DNA from: UBA7236 sp964638865
GTDB taxonomy: Bacteria > Bacteroidota > Bacteroidia > Chitinophagales > BACL12
Reading direction: 5' to 3'
Length of the DNA stretch: 15,913 bases
NCBI GenBank assembly: GCA_964638865.1
Contig: CAZXBG010000098.1
Location: 1-15,913, forward strand
Shown: positions 1 to 7,416 of the stretch, one piece after another
Layout: each line of letters starts with the position of its first letter
Position numbering within the stretch: the first letter of the stretch is position 1
Notes under the pieces: model-generated
The model's input: the letters and a program-made list of their open reading frames with translations, nothing else
Database searches by the model: none
Told to the model about the DNA's origin: nothing
Position numbers and translations under genes: made by a program

Positions 1-117
1 CCGGAGAAGAATTTTAATTATAAAAAGAGGAATGTCCACTTTTAGGATAAATGATATTGAAATGACAGATGCTCCCCAGAAAATGAATTTGACCCTAATA
101 ATACTGAATTTATAAAT
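1..117 (+). other. Possible 3' tail of an upstream plus-strand gene
   Basis: All three plus-strand frames are open at the window edge. They stop at 15-17, 43-45 and 113-115, the last after 37 codons. The strong terminator at 118-149 suggests that some plus-strand transcript ends here. The visible residues match nothing I recognise, so I cannot choose the frame or name a product. The stretch may instead be plain intergenic DNA. Confidence 0.25.
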
Positions 118-149
118 AAAAAACCCGATGCAGTAACATCGGGTTTTTT
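118..149. terminator. Bidirectional intrinsic terminator
   Basis: A perfect inverted repeat has a GC-rich core, CCCGATG (124-130) paired with CATCGGG (137-143), around a 6-nt loop CAGTAA. The A-run before it pairs with the T-run after it, extending the stem to about 13 bp. Each strand therefore reads stem then U-tract, so the element can end both a plus-strand transcript from the left and the minus-strand gene whose stop codon is at 170. Confidence 0.85.
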
Positions 150-169
150 ACTTTCCATTATTTAGTTGA

Positions 170-1003
170 CTATAATTTAATAAATTGTTTTGTAAGTGAA
201 CCCTTTTCATTAGAAACATTCACAAAATACAAACCGGAATTATACTGATAAAGTGGAATTTTAAATATACCGTTTGAATTACCAAAATTTGTTCTCGATA
301 TTAATACTCCGCGAATATCAAACAGATTGATAAATATCTCGTCATTAACCGGAGTGGCAATATTTAATACCAGTTCGTTTGTGGTTGGAGAAATGATATC
401 GAATGTAATTCTATTTAATTCTTCCACAGAAACAGGATTGTTTGCAGGGTCTTCTTTTATAGTAACACTGGATGTGTAAATTTTATCTCCTGAAGCATTT
501 TCCGCATCATCACTCGCATTAACAGCAACATAAAAGGTTACATCTCCATGTGCATCATCAGGGGTCCAGTTGAAGGTCCATGTTCTGGAATTGGTCCCGG
601 ATGTTCCTGATAAGGTATGCGTTACATATTTACTCCCACCGGTAAGTTTAGTATGCGAGGCATTTATCAACGTCAAATCACCCAATTTACTGCCTGTAAT
701 TGTTTGCGGTGATGCCTGAAATCCAAATTTTGTCACACCTGATTCATTGATAGTAACAGTAACTAAATAATTTATTCCGGATAAATATCCTACTTCCGGA
801 ACATCCGTAAAAACAAGTCCATCTCTGTTCGATGCACTACCGGTATGACAATCAACGTGGGCACATGTTTGGTCATCGCCCGGCGAACCTGTGTTTCCTG
901 AGGGTGCCCCATCTTCTTTCGCAAAACTATTGGTAGATATTCCAATTCCAATAGTGAGTGTAAGGAAGAAGAAGAATACATTGATCTGATTTATTTTTTT
1001 CAT
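170..1003 (-). CDS. Secreted choice-of-anchor V / Reeler-like protein with CX4CH motif and T9SS sorting domain
   Basis: This 277-residue protein is predicted to be exported and then handled by the type IX system. I chose the ATG at 1001-1003 because it starts a clear signal peptide (MKKIN, then a hydrophobic run ending near SFA, residue 28); the upstream in-frame ATG at 1060 would add 19 residues before it. Residues 29-60 are Gly/Ser/Asp-rich and contain TCAHVDCHTG, with Cys47, Cys52 and His53 forming a CX4CH motif. Residues 65-185 look like a beta-sandwich resembling the choice-of-anchor V/Reeler-like domains of Bacteroidota. Residues 203-277 match a T9SS type-A-like C-terminal domain: ISPTTNELVLNI near the start, LFDIRG in the middle, SGLYFVNV and a final KQFIKL. 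The family normally carries CXXCH near the N-terminus, so covalent haem binding is an inference. It is probably monocistronic, with terminator 118-149 downstream. Confidence 0.8.
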   Translation of the reverse strand: MKKINQINVFFFFLTLTIGIGISTNSFAKEDGAPSGNTGSPGDDQTCAHVDCHTGSASNRDGLVFTDVPEVGYLSGINYLVTVTINESGVTKFGFQASPQTITGSKLGDLTLINASHTKLTGGSKYVTHTLSGTSGTNSRTWTFNWTPDDAHGDVTFYVAVNASDDAENASGDKIYTSSVTIKEDPANNPVSVEELNRITFDIISPTTNELVLNIATPVNDEIFINLFDIRGVLISRTNFGNSNGIFKIPLYQYNSGLYFVNVSNEKGSLTKQFIKL

Positions 1004-1106
1004 ACTAATTATATGCAAATATGCCATAAAATAACACACTGCAAATATCTGTAGGTACATGCATATTACAAAATGACAAAAAAATTACTTTTAATTATTT
1101 CGAATT

Positions 1107-1583
1107 TTATTCTGTTTCCAATATCTGTTTTGCAGCATTTCCTGAGGTAACTTTGGTGATCACTCTATCAATAATTCCTTTTTCGTTTATGATAAAAGTA
1201 ATTCTGTGAATGGTGGTAATGATTTTCCCCATAAATAATTTATCCCCATATACCCCGAAATCATTTACGATTTTAAGATCGGTATCTGCGATCAAGGAAA
1301 AAGGTAATTTATATTTATCGGCGAATTTCTTTTTTGAAATAACGGGAGCGTGTGAAACACCAATAATGGTATAACCATTTTTTTTCAAAAGCGAATAATT
1401 ATCCCTTAAATTACAGGCTTCTTTTGTGCAGGTTTCTGAATCGTCGTTTGGATAAAAATAAAGAACAAATTTTTTACCTTTTAGTTGTGCCGAGCTCAAT
1501 AATTTTCCATTTTGATCCATTGCGCTGAATGGCGGTGCTTTATCACCCACTTTTAAATGCGATATCGAAACGAGATCTGCCAT
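1107..1583 (-). CDS. bcp: Thioredoxin-dependent peroxiredoxin, Bcp/PrxQ type
   Basis: This cytoplasmic thiol peroxidase of 158 residues would reduce hydrogen peroxide and organic hydroperoxides using thioredoxin. The AhpC/TSA thioredoxin fold starts at LKVGDKAPPF (10-19). The active site has the PxxxS/TxxC pattern: Pro45, Ser49 and peroxidatic Cys52. Cys57 sits five residues later, where atypical two-Cys Bcp proteins hold the resolving cysteine. Arg127 lies in TIHRITFIINEKG, where the family's active-site arginine is expected. The residues just before Cys52 are SET rather than the usual TPG, a mild departure that keeps the key side chains. The length is typical. It is the last gene of a minus-strand operon: its ATG lies 3 nt beyond the stop codon of the LOG-family gene, so the two are very likely co-transcribed. 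There is no strong Shine-Dalgarno sequence, as is common in Bacteroidota. Confidence 0.92.
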   Translation of the reverse strand: MADLVSISHLKVGDKAPPFSAMDQNGKLLSSAQLKGKKFVLYFYPNDDSETCTKEACNLRDNYSLLKKNGYTIIGVSHAPVISKKKFADKYKLPFSLIADTDLKIVNDFGVYGDKLFMGKIITTIHRITFIINEKGIIDRVITKVTSGNAAKQILETE

Positions 1584-1586
1584 GTA

Positions 1587-2294
1587 TTAAAAATTCGGCC
1601 TTAGCTGTGAAGTGGCATAAAATGCATTGATATGTTTTACTACTTCCTCTGCATCATCCGTAATAAATAACAGGTCAAGATCTTCTTCGCTGATATTATT
1701 TTCTTTGTGCAACATGGTTTCTTTTACCCAAGCCATTAATCCCTTCCAATACGTTTTACCCACTAATATTACCGGAACGCGTTCAATTTTATGGGTTTGA
1801 ATCAGTGTAAGTGCTTCAAACATTTCATCCAAAGTGCCGAAACCTCCCGGCATAAAAATAAATGCCTGGGCATATTTCACAAGCATGACTTTGCGCACAA
1901 AAAAATATTTGAAATTAATCAGTTTATCGCGGTCGATATAAGGATTGTGATTTTGTTCGTAAGGCAATTCGATGTTTAACCCTACCGATTTTCCGCCCTC
2001 TTTAAATGCACCCTTATTACCGGCTTCCATAATGCCGGGACCACCTCCGGTAATAATTCCAAATCCTTCGTGTACCAATTTAGAGGCAATGAGTTCCGAT
2101 AATTTATAATATTTATGATCAGGTTTTGTTCTTGCAGAACCATATATGGAAACACAGGGGCCTATCTTATCCATGTTTTCAAATCCATCCACAAATTCTG
2201 CCATGATCTTAAACATGCGCCAACTGGATTGAGCACTCAACTCAGTCCAGTCCTTAACTTTAAAAAGTTTCTTCCTGCGATACTTTTCTGCCAT
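1587..2294 (-). CDS. LOG-family protein (TIGR00730-like Rossmann-fold nucleotide hydrolase)
   Basis: This 235-residue cytoplasmic protein belongs to the LOG ('lysine decarboxylase-like') family. Characterised members hydrolyse the N-glycosidic bond of nucleoside 5'-monophosphates, including cytokinin ribotides, releasing ribose 5-phosphate. Visible signatures are GSAR at 52-55, GGGPGIME at 83-90, a conserved Arg-Lys pair at 134-135, and the catalytic PGGFGTLDE at 149-157. The roughly 40-residue N-terminal extension, rich in Lys and aromatic residues, is typical of the longer bacterial subgroup. The older 'lysine decarboxylase' label is misleading because there is no PLP site. The gene lies 9 nt downstream of the symporter stop and 3 nt upstream of bcp, so it is the middle of a three-gene operon. 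The physiological substrate cannot be read from the sequence. Confidence 0.9.
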   Translation of the reverse strand: MAEKYRRKKLFKVKDWTELSAQSSWRMFKIMAEFVDGFENMDKIGPCVSIYGSARTKPDHKYYKLSELIASKLVHEGFGIITGGGPGIMEAGNKGAFKEGGKSVGLNIELPYEQNHNPYIDRDKLINFKYFFVRKVMLVKYAQAFIFMPGGFGTLDEMFEALTLIQTHKIERVPVILVGKTYWKGLMAWVKETMLHKENNISEEDLDLLFITDDAEEVVKHINAFYATSQLRPNF

Positions 2295-2303
2295 ATGATT
2301 AAT

Positions 2304-3764
2304 TTATAATGAAACTTTATATTTTTTTGTTGAAATTAAGTATAAACCTATAAACGTCAAAATTCCGTTTAATAACAAAAGTTCATACCCAATCTGATAA
2401 CCGCCCAGCAACTGTTTAGAATACGTATTAATAAAATAACAACAAACTGGTGGAATGATACAAAATATCCATACCCACTTGTCGTACACTGCTCTTTTAG
2501 TTAATATGCCGAATGCAAATAATCCCAACAAGGGTCCATAAGTATATCCTGCAACCGTAAACACCGCATTTATAACTGTGTCATTATTTATTGCTTTAAA
2601 AAGAACAATTACGATAAGCAATAGTATTGCAAATCCGATATGAATTATATGCCGGGTATTTTTTTGTTTAACTGATTCTACATTGGTGGTATCCATGTGA
2701 AGAATATCTATACAAAAGGATGTGGTAAGTGTAGTTAATACAGAATCGGCACTGGAAAATGTGGCTGCAGTTATTCCGAGAATAAATACAACAGCAGCAA
2801 AAGTGCCTAAATGCGAAAGTGCTAAAATGGGAAATAGCTGATCTGTTTTTGCAGGAATAGCTATTTGCATAGACTCGGCATATTCATACAATAATGCACC
2901 GAGTGACACAAAAAATAAATTAATAAAGATCAAAACAAAACTGAACCATAAAATATTTTTTTGTGCTTCCCGCAAGGTGCGCATACTTAAATTTTTCTGC
3001 ATCATATTTTGGTCAAGTCCGGTCATCACAATTGCAATTAGCGCGCCACTAATAAATTGTTTGCCGAAAAAATTAGCTGCATTAACATCCCACACAAATA
3101 TTTTCGAATACTTACTGTTTGAAATGGTTGTCACCATTTCTGAAAAATTCAGGTCCATTTTGTTTGCAATGGCAACTATGGATAATATCACCCCCAATAA
3201 TAAAAATGAGGATTGCAGGGTATCTGTCCACACCAATGTTTTAATTCCTCCACGATAGGTATATAATAGAATTAAAATGATTACTACCGTTACTGTTATT
3301 TCAAACGGTATGTTCCAATTATCGAAAATAAATAATTGCAATACCGTAGCCGAAATATATAGGCGGAATGCAGCGCCAATAAGCCTTGAAAGAATAAAAA
3401 AGAAAGAACCTGTTTTTTGAGAGGTAGTTCCCAATCGCTCTCCTAAATAGGTATAAATGGAGGTGAGGTTCATTTTATAATAAAGTGGAAGTAAAACCTT
3501 TGCAATAAAATAATATCCCAGCAAATACCCGAACACTATTTGCATGTATCCAAAATTCTGTGTTGCAACAGCACCGGGCACCGAAACAAATGTAACTCCG
3601 CTGAGAGAATCTCCAATTAATCCAAAAGCGACAGCATACCAGGGTGAAGATTTATTTCCCAAATAATATGCATTACTTCCGGCATTTCGCGAAGTGACCC
3701 ATGAAATGAGAAAGAGAAAAAGGAAATAAACGGATAATATGGTGACAAAAAACCAAGGCGACAT
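2304..3764 (-). CDS. Sodium:solute symporter (SSS/SLC5 family)
   Basis: This 486-residue inner-membrane protein has about 13 hydrophobic segments, the size and topology of SSS-family Na+-coupled transporters. Family signatures include GDSLSGVTF at 51-59 (first LeuT-fold helix), GGIKTLVWTDTLQ at 172-184, and AATFSSADSVLTT at 333-345, where the Ser337-Ser338 pair matches the Na2 sodium site. YTYGPLLGLFAFG at 407-419 matches the late conserved helix. It most resembles the branch that includes vertebrate SLC5 monocarboxylate/vitamin carriers and many Bacteroidota 'sodium:solute symporter' entries; the substrate is unknown. It is the first gene of the minus-strand operon with the LOG-family gene and bcp, 9 nt from the next start. 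I saw no convincing -7/-33 promoter in the short upstream region. Confidence 0.93.
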   Translation of the reverse strand: MSPWFFVTILSVYFLFLFLISWVTSRNAGSNAYYLGNKSSPWYAVAFGLIGDSLSGVTFVSVPGAVATQNFGYMQIVFGYLLGYYFIAKVLLPLYYKMNLTSIYTYLGERLGTTSQKTGSFFFILSRLIGAAFRLYISATVLQLFIFDNWNIPFEITVTVVIILILLYTYRGGIKTLVWTDTLQSSFLLLGVILSIVAIANKMDLNFSEMVTTISNSKYSKIFVWDVNAANFFGKQFISGALIAIVMTGLDQNMMQKNLSMRTLREAQKNILWFSFVLIFINLFFVSLGALLYEYAESMQIAIPAKTDQLFPILALSHLGTFAAVVFILGITAATFSSADSVLTTLTTSFCIDILHMDTTNVESVKQKNTRHIIHIGFAILLLIVIVLFKAINNDTVINAVFTVAGYTYGPLLGLFAFGILTKRAVYDKWVWIFCIIPPVCCYFINTYSKQLLGGYQIGYELLLLNGILTFIGLYLISTKKYKVSL

Positions 3765-3844
3765 TCGTGAGCAATTAACCTGCGGCGAAAATTAAGTGTA
3801 AAATTTGAATTTAAAAGATATTTATAAACACTTTAAAATAATAA

Positions 3845-3870
3845 ACGGGATGTTTTTTCAAACACCCCGT
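3845..3870 (-). terminator. Intrinsic terminator downstream of the first barrel gene
   Basis: On the minus strand, ACGGG-G-TGTTT pairs with AAACA-T-CCCGT around a 4-nt loop, with one internal mismatch (A3850 opposite C3865). A T-rich tract (TTTATTATTTT) follows. It lies about 30 nt beyond the stop codon at 3900 and before the symporter gene, so it separates the barrel genes from the symporter operon. Confidence 0.75.
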
Positions 3871-3899
3871 CTTTATATTCTCCAACCATTAATATCTTT

Positions 3900-4799
3900 T
3901 TATCTGTGTTTTTTAGGTTTATTGATATGTTTTGGTCCCGGGCAACCTAAAATATCTTTTGTGCTTGTTCTGAAACCTTCTTCAATACCTTTAATTAAAT
4001 TCCTGCTGAAAGTTACGCCAAACCACATATAAAAATCATTATTTGTTGGATCACCTCTCCAATCGTTATTTTCATAGTCAAAAGGTTCTCCTACTAAATA
4101 TTCACCTGTTCTATTTGATAAATTATAAGCATCAATTCCATTAGCCTCAATTAATAAATTGCGGTCAACATAGGTTTTGCTCACATCATCTAAATAATCG
4201 GTGAATGTCCAACGTGCGCCGTATTCTAATCCGAGATTCCAACGTTCGGTGAGCGCCATTTTAAATCCTACCCCAAATGGAACGGCAAATTCATACAATC
4301 TGTATTTTTCGCGAAATGGGAAAATTTCCATTCCCTGACCTTCTGTTCCCAAAGGTTGAAGATCGTACCATTCCCCCTCGTAATATGCCTTTGGGTTAAA
4401 ATGAAATCCGGCGAGACCGGCGTAAACGTAAGGAGCAAATCTCTTTTTAAATTCAACGGGGCGATAACCACCGATATAATATTCGAATGTAAATGCAACC
4501 TCTGTAATATCTGAAGTGAAACTCAAATTACGGGCGTTCAGGCTTGCGCGATTGCTGTTTTCGTCGGCAGCGGATATCGTTCCACTGTAAACATTGAACT
4601 TGAGACCCATCTTATGGTCAAAATTATATTTGATAAATCCACCATAGGCAGGATGCGATTCACTCATCACAACATAATCATGGGTCATATCACCATAGTA
4701 ATTGGCAACACCACCCATAACTCCCACTTCAACATATGCTGATTGAGCAATAAGATTACTTGATATGAAAAGAAAACTGAGGAGTTTTAATATTTTCAT
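3900..4799 (-). CDS. Outer-membrane beta-barrel protein, DUF6089/PorG-like (copy 1)
   Basis: The start at 4797-4799 gives a 299-residue protein with a clean signal peptide (MKILKLLSFLFISSNLIAQ, cleavage near 19); the longer reading from 4835 adds an unlikely 12 residues. The mature protein opens with YVEVGVMGGVANYYGD (22-37) and continues as alternating beta strands rich in Tyr, Phe and Gly, as in eight-stranded outer-membrane barrels. It keeps LQPLGTEGQG (147-156), TDYLDDVSKTY (200-210), LSNRT (227-231) and a last strand WFGVTFSRN (259-267). After the barrel comes a short basic tail with Cys286 in CPGPK. These features resemble the Bacteroidota DUF6089 family, which as I recall includes the T9SS component PorG; the PorG role here is not proven. 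It is paralogous to the upstream neighbour, 113 nt away. A terminator follows at 3845-3870. Confidence 0.82.
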   Translation of the reverse strand: MKILKLLSFLFISSNLIAQSAYVEVGVMGGVANYYGDMTHDYVVMSESHPAYGGFIKYNFDHKMGLKFNVYSGTISAADENSNRASLNARNLSFTSDITEVAFTFEYYIGGYRPVEFKKRFAPYVYAGLAGFHFNPKAYYEGEWYDLQPLGTEGQGMEIFPFREKYRLYEFAVPFGVGFKMALTERWNLGLEYGARWTFTDYLDDVSKTYVDRNLLIEANGIDAYNLSNRTGEYLVGEPFDYENNDWRGDPTNNDFYMWFGVTFSRNLIKGIEEGFRTSTKDILGCPGPKHINKPKKHR

Positions 4800-4823
4800 C
4801 CTGTGGTTTAATTGATTAATTAA

Positions 4824-4831
4824 CAAAATTA
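4824..4831 (-). promoter_or_regulatory. Candidate Bacteroidota -7 box upstream of barrel copy 1
   Basis: The minus strand reads TAATTTTG, an exact fit to TAnnTTTG, about 25 nt upstream of the chosen ATG. No well-spaced TTTG -33 element is visible. If it is used, the two barrel genes can be transcribed separately. Confidence 0.3.
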
Positions 4832-4912
4832 TCAATTTGTTTTCAAAAAATGTAATTCAACCCTAATATAACTTAAAAATGACGATATTATTGTGTGTGA
4901 GCGGTATAATTA

Positions 4913-5881
4913 TCAACTGTTAAAAAGTTTTTTAGTGCCATAATTGCTCTTTTTAAAACTTTTTCTTATGCCCGGACAATCAGCTTTCTTTCTAGACTGG
5001 CGCAAACCGGGCTTTTTGAGATTTTTACTTACCTTATATTTACTGGCATCCCAGCCTTTAACCTCAATATTTCTGGAAAGTGTAACACCTGAAAAGATAT
5101 ACCAATCCTTATTGGTGTCGTCTCCGCGATATTTATGATCGTCGCGAAGCACTTCTATGCCGCCATTCATTTCATCTGTTCTGTTGGAAAGTTGCCAAGC
5201 AATATCCCCGTTTCCCTCCAATAGGATTTCCTTCGAAATGTAGGTTGTACTAACATCATCCAGATAATCGGTGCTCGTTTTTCGATATCCCATTTCTACA
5301 CCGATGTTCCAGTCTTTTGTAATGGATCCTTTGAAACCTAAACCCATTGGCAAGGCATATTGAGTTAAGCTGTAAGGTTTTCTGTCGGGGTAATATGTGC
5401 TTCCCTGTCCCTCGGTTCCAAGTGGTTGAAGTTCATAATATACGCCGTTGTATTTCGCCACCGGGTTAAAATGATAAACAGCGAAACCTATAAAAATATA
5501 GGGAGATAGTATGTTCCAACGGTAGTTAGGGTTATATTTCTTGAGGAATAACTCGGCGAAGATCGAAGCTTCTTGAATTGGCGATTGAAAACTAAGATTT
5601 CGTTCCTGTTTCCATTGCTCAGTGGAATTATCATCATTACCGGAAATGAACCCCTGATAAACACTTCCCTTAATTGCGAACCAATAATTAAGATTATATT
5701 TATAAAAAGCGCCTACGGAACCGTGCGTTTCTTTCGGCACAAACGCAACAGGAGCAAGATCTCCCTGATAATTTCCAACACCGCCAAACATCCCTATTTC
5801 AACATATTGTTGTGCAACCGCAGTATGTAACTGCATTGCAAAAACCAACAACATAAAAAAACGAAGTATGTACTTGAACAT
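4913..5881 (-). CDS. Outer-membrane beta-barrel protein, DUF6089/PorG-like (copy 2)
   Basis: From the ATG at 5879-5881 this is a 322-residue protein with a signal peptide (MFKYILRFFMLLVF... ending AVAQ near residue 24). The first in-frame ATG, at 5926, would add 15 residues and spoil the signal peptide. It is a clear paralogue of the next gene, sharing YVEIGMFGGVGNYQGD (26-41), HFNP, LQPLGTEGQG (151-160), TDYLDDVSTTY (204-214), LSNRT (231-235) and GVTLSRN (265-271). The barrel is followed by a roughly 50-residue tail with 16 Lys/Arg and a single Cys302 in DCPGIRK. That cysteine aligns with the CPG motif of copy 1, though the tail is longer. A barrel in the outer membrane with a basic periplasmic C-terminus is the likely arrangement. 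The function is unproven; see copy 1 for the PorG link. Confidence 0.82.
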   Translation of the reverse strand: MFKYILRFFMLLVFAMQLHTAVAQQYVEIGMFGGVGNYQGDLAPVAFVPKETHGSVGAFYKYNLNYWFAIKGSVYQGFISGNDDNSTEQWKQERNLSFQSPIQEASIFAELFLKKYNPNYRWNILSPYIFIGFAVYHFNPVAKYNGVYYELQPLGTEGQGSTYYPDRKPYSLTQYALPMGLGFKGSITKDWNIGVEMGYRKTSTDYLDDVSTTYISKEILLEGNGDIAWQLSNRTDEMNGGIEVLRDDHKYRGDDTNKDWYIFSGVTLSRNIEVKGWDASKYKVSKNLKKPGLRQSRKKADCPGIRKSFKKSNYGTKKLFNS

Positions 5882-5944
5882 GGTGTACTGTATTAAAGTA
5901 AATACAAATATGCAATTTCTACACAATTATACAACAATAATCGA

Positions 5945-5978
5945 CAAAAATAGGGTATACCATGGCAGTGGAGCCAAG
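5945..5978 (-). promoter_or_regulatory. Candidate promoter for barrel copy 2
   Basis: The minus strand carries TATTTTTG (5952-5945), an exact match to TAnnTTTG. CTTG (5978-5975), one base off TTTG, lies 22 nt further upstream. The predicted start is near 5938, giving a leader of about 57 nt. It lies in the divergent region shared with the plus-strand TM2 gene. Confidence 0.35.
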
Positions 5979-6019
5979 TCACTTTTTAAACAATAACTGC
6001 GAAATTCTTCAATTGTGTC

Positions 6020-6027
6020 TATTTTTG
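6020..6027 (+). promoter_or_regulatory. Candidate -7 box upstream of the TM2/OB gene
   Basis: The plus strand reads TATTTTTG, an exact TAnnTTTG match, 18 nt upstream of the chosen ATG at 6046. No -33 TTTG is visible at the expected distance. A real promoter here would give a very short leader and would exclude the longer reading that begins at 5962. Confidence 0.28.
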
Positions 6028-6045
6028 CTGATACCTTATATACTA

Positions 6046-6759
6046 ATGAAATCTAAAAAATTATCTTTGATGCTCGCACTCTTTGCAGGAAGCAGTGGAG
6101 CCGATCGTTTTTATTTGGGCCAGAACAACGCCGGGTGGGCTACTCTTCTTGGGTTTTGGGCTATTTTACCCGCACTCCTTTTTGCAATCATAAAATACAA
6201 TATCTTTCCTAACTGGGAACCCTTCCTTCTCCTCCAATTTGCCCTGCCAATAGTGTTCCATTTGTATGCCGGAGGAAGATATCTGGTCATGAATGATGAA
6301 CAATTCAAGTCACAGGATGTATCAAAAAGAAAAACTTTTTTTCTCACGGCCTTATCATTGCTTGTTTCAATTCTTCTGATAATTGGCGGAAATAAACTAT
6401 TAAGTACTGCTCAGAACATTGATATCACAAAAGTAAAAGCCGAGGTAAATCTGTCGGCAGAGCAAATGTCGGGAGAATATAGGGCTGATGAAGAGGTTTA
6501 TAGAAAGAAATATGACAATAAGGTTTTGCAAATTGAAGGAACTGTTACAGAACTTGGCAACGACTTTGAACAAGGCCAGTATTTTGCGCTGCGCGGCTTG
6601 AACAACGATCCTTTTGGCATTAAATGTTATTTTGTAAACCAGAACAGTGCTGATGCCGAACTGGTTAAAATTGGTGATGCAGTTGTAATAAAAGGTGTAG
6701 GGAGCGGAAATAAATTGGAAAATTGCAAACTGATATCTGTAAATGGCAAAACAAACTGA
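6046..6759 (+). CDS. TM2-domain membrane protein with C-terminal OB-fold (tRNA_anti-like) domain
   Basis: I chose the ATG at 6046 (MKSKKLSLMLALFAG), giving 237 residues. The in-frame ATG at 5962 would add 28 residues ahead of the TM2 start and would lie upstream of the candidate -7 box. Residues 4-80 form a TM2-type helical hairpin region: GADRFYLGQNNAGWATLLGF (18-37) matches the conserved G-x-x-R-F-Y-L-G turn. Another membrane helix spans about 98-115. Residues 135-235 form a soluble domain with EYRADEEVYRKKYDNKVLQI (144-163) followed by beta strands, the pattern of the tRNA_anti-like OB fold found in many Bacteroidota membrane proteins. The name reflects fold similarity, and tRNA binding is not implied. 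The function is unknown. It is 27 nt upstream of recR on the same strand, so co-transcription is plausible. Confidence 0.8.
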   Translation: MKSKKLSLMLALFAGSSGADRFYLGQNNAGWATLLGFWAILPALLFAIIKYNIFPNWEPFLLLQFALPIVFHLYAGGRYLVMNDEQFKSQDVSKRKTFFLTALSLLVSILLIIGGNKLLSTAQNIDITKVKAEVNLSAEQMSGEYRADEEVYRKKYDNKVLQIEGTVTELGNDFEQGQYFALRGLNNDPFGIKCYFVNQNSADAELVKIGDAVVIKGVGSGNKLENCKLISVNGKTN

Positions 6760-6786
6760 TTTTATAAAAAATCTAAATTCTGAATT

Positions 6787-7416
6787 TTGAATCTACCTTC
6801 CAAATGGATGGAACAAGCTGTAAATGAATTTGCCAAACTTCCTGGAATTGGTAAAAAAACGGCATTGCGTTTGGTTTTGCATTTACTCCATCAAAAACCG
6901 GAGGAAGTAAAATTATTTACGGAATCTATACAAAATCTTAAATCTGAGATTCGTTTTTGCAAAAATTGTTTCAATATTGCTGATGATCAAAATGAACTTT
7001 GTTCTATATGCAAAAATCCGAAAAGAGACCATTCCACAATTTGTGTAATTGAAGGATTACGCGATCTTATCGCAATAGAAAATACAAATCAGTACAATGG
7101 GGAATATCATATTTTAGGAGGAGTAATTTCGCCAATAGAAGGTATAGGTCCCGAACAATTACATCTCGACGAGTTGATATATAAAACAGAAACCGGAAAA
7201 TACCGCGAAGTTATAATGGCACTCAATCCAACAATTGAGGGTGATACTACTATTTATTATATCACAAAAAAAATTCTTGATAAACAGATCAAAGTAACTA
7301 CTATTGCACGCGGAATTTCCTTTGGTGGCGAATTGGAATATACCGATGAAGTTACCCTTGGCCGCTCATTAACCACCCGACGTCCTTTTGAAAATTATAT
7401 GCATAAAAACGAATGA
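6787..7416 (+). CDS. recR: Recombination mediator RecR
   Basis: RecR acts with RecO and RecF to load RecA onto gapped single-stranded DNA. The 209-residue protein shows all parts of the family. A helix-hairpin-helix contains LPGIGKKTA (18-26). A C4 zinc finger uses Cys58, Cys61, Cys72 and Cys75. A Toprim domain starts at TICVIEG (84-90), with Glu89 as its conserved acidic residue. The C-terminus has ARGISFGGELEYTDEVTLGR and then TTRRPF. The start is TTG at 6787-6789: it gives the N-terminus MNLPSKWMEQAVNEFAKLPG expected for Bacteroidota RecR, whereas the next ATG (residue 8) would cut into the conserved first helix. The stop codon overlaps the ATG of the next gene by 4 nt (ATGA), so the glycosyltransferase is probably translationally coupled. 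Confidence 0.96.
   Translation: MNLPSKWMEQAVNEFAKLPGIGKKTALRLVLHLLHQKPEEVKLFTESIQNLKSEIRFCKNCFNIADDQNELCSICKNPKRDHSTICVIEGLRDLIAIENTNQYNGEYHILGGVISPIEGIGPEQLHLDELIYKTETGKYREVIMALNPTIEGDTTIYYITKKILDKQIKVTTIARGISFGGELEYTDEVTLGRSLTTRRPFENYMHKNE

Noticed and set aside
1004..1106. Hairpin around ATGCAT downstream of bcp as a terminator
   Set aside because: The palindrome is only 6-8 bp, AT-rich, and not followed by a clear U-run on the minus strand.
1587..2294. Lysine decarboxylase
   Set aside because: The PGGxGTxxE motif marks the LOG family; no PLP-binding site is present.
5962..6045. Longer start for the TM2 protein at 5962
   Set aside because: The 28 extra residues precede a canonical TM2 start and overlap candidate promoter elements on both strands.
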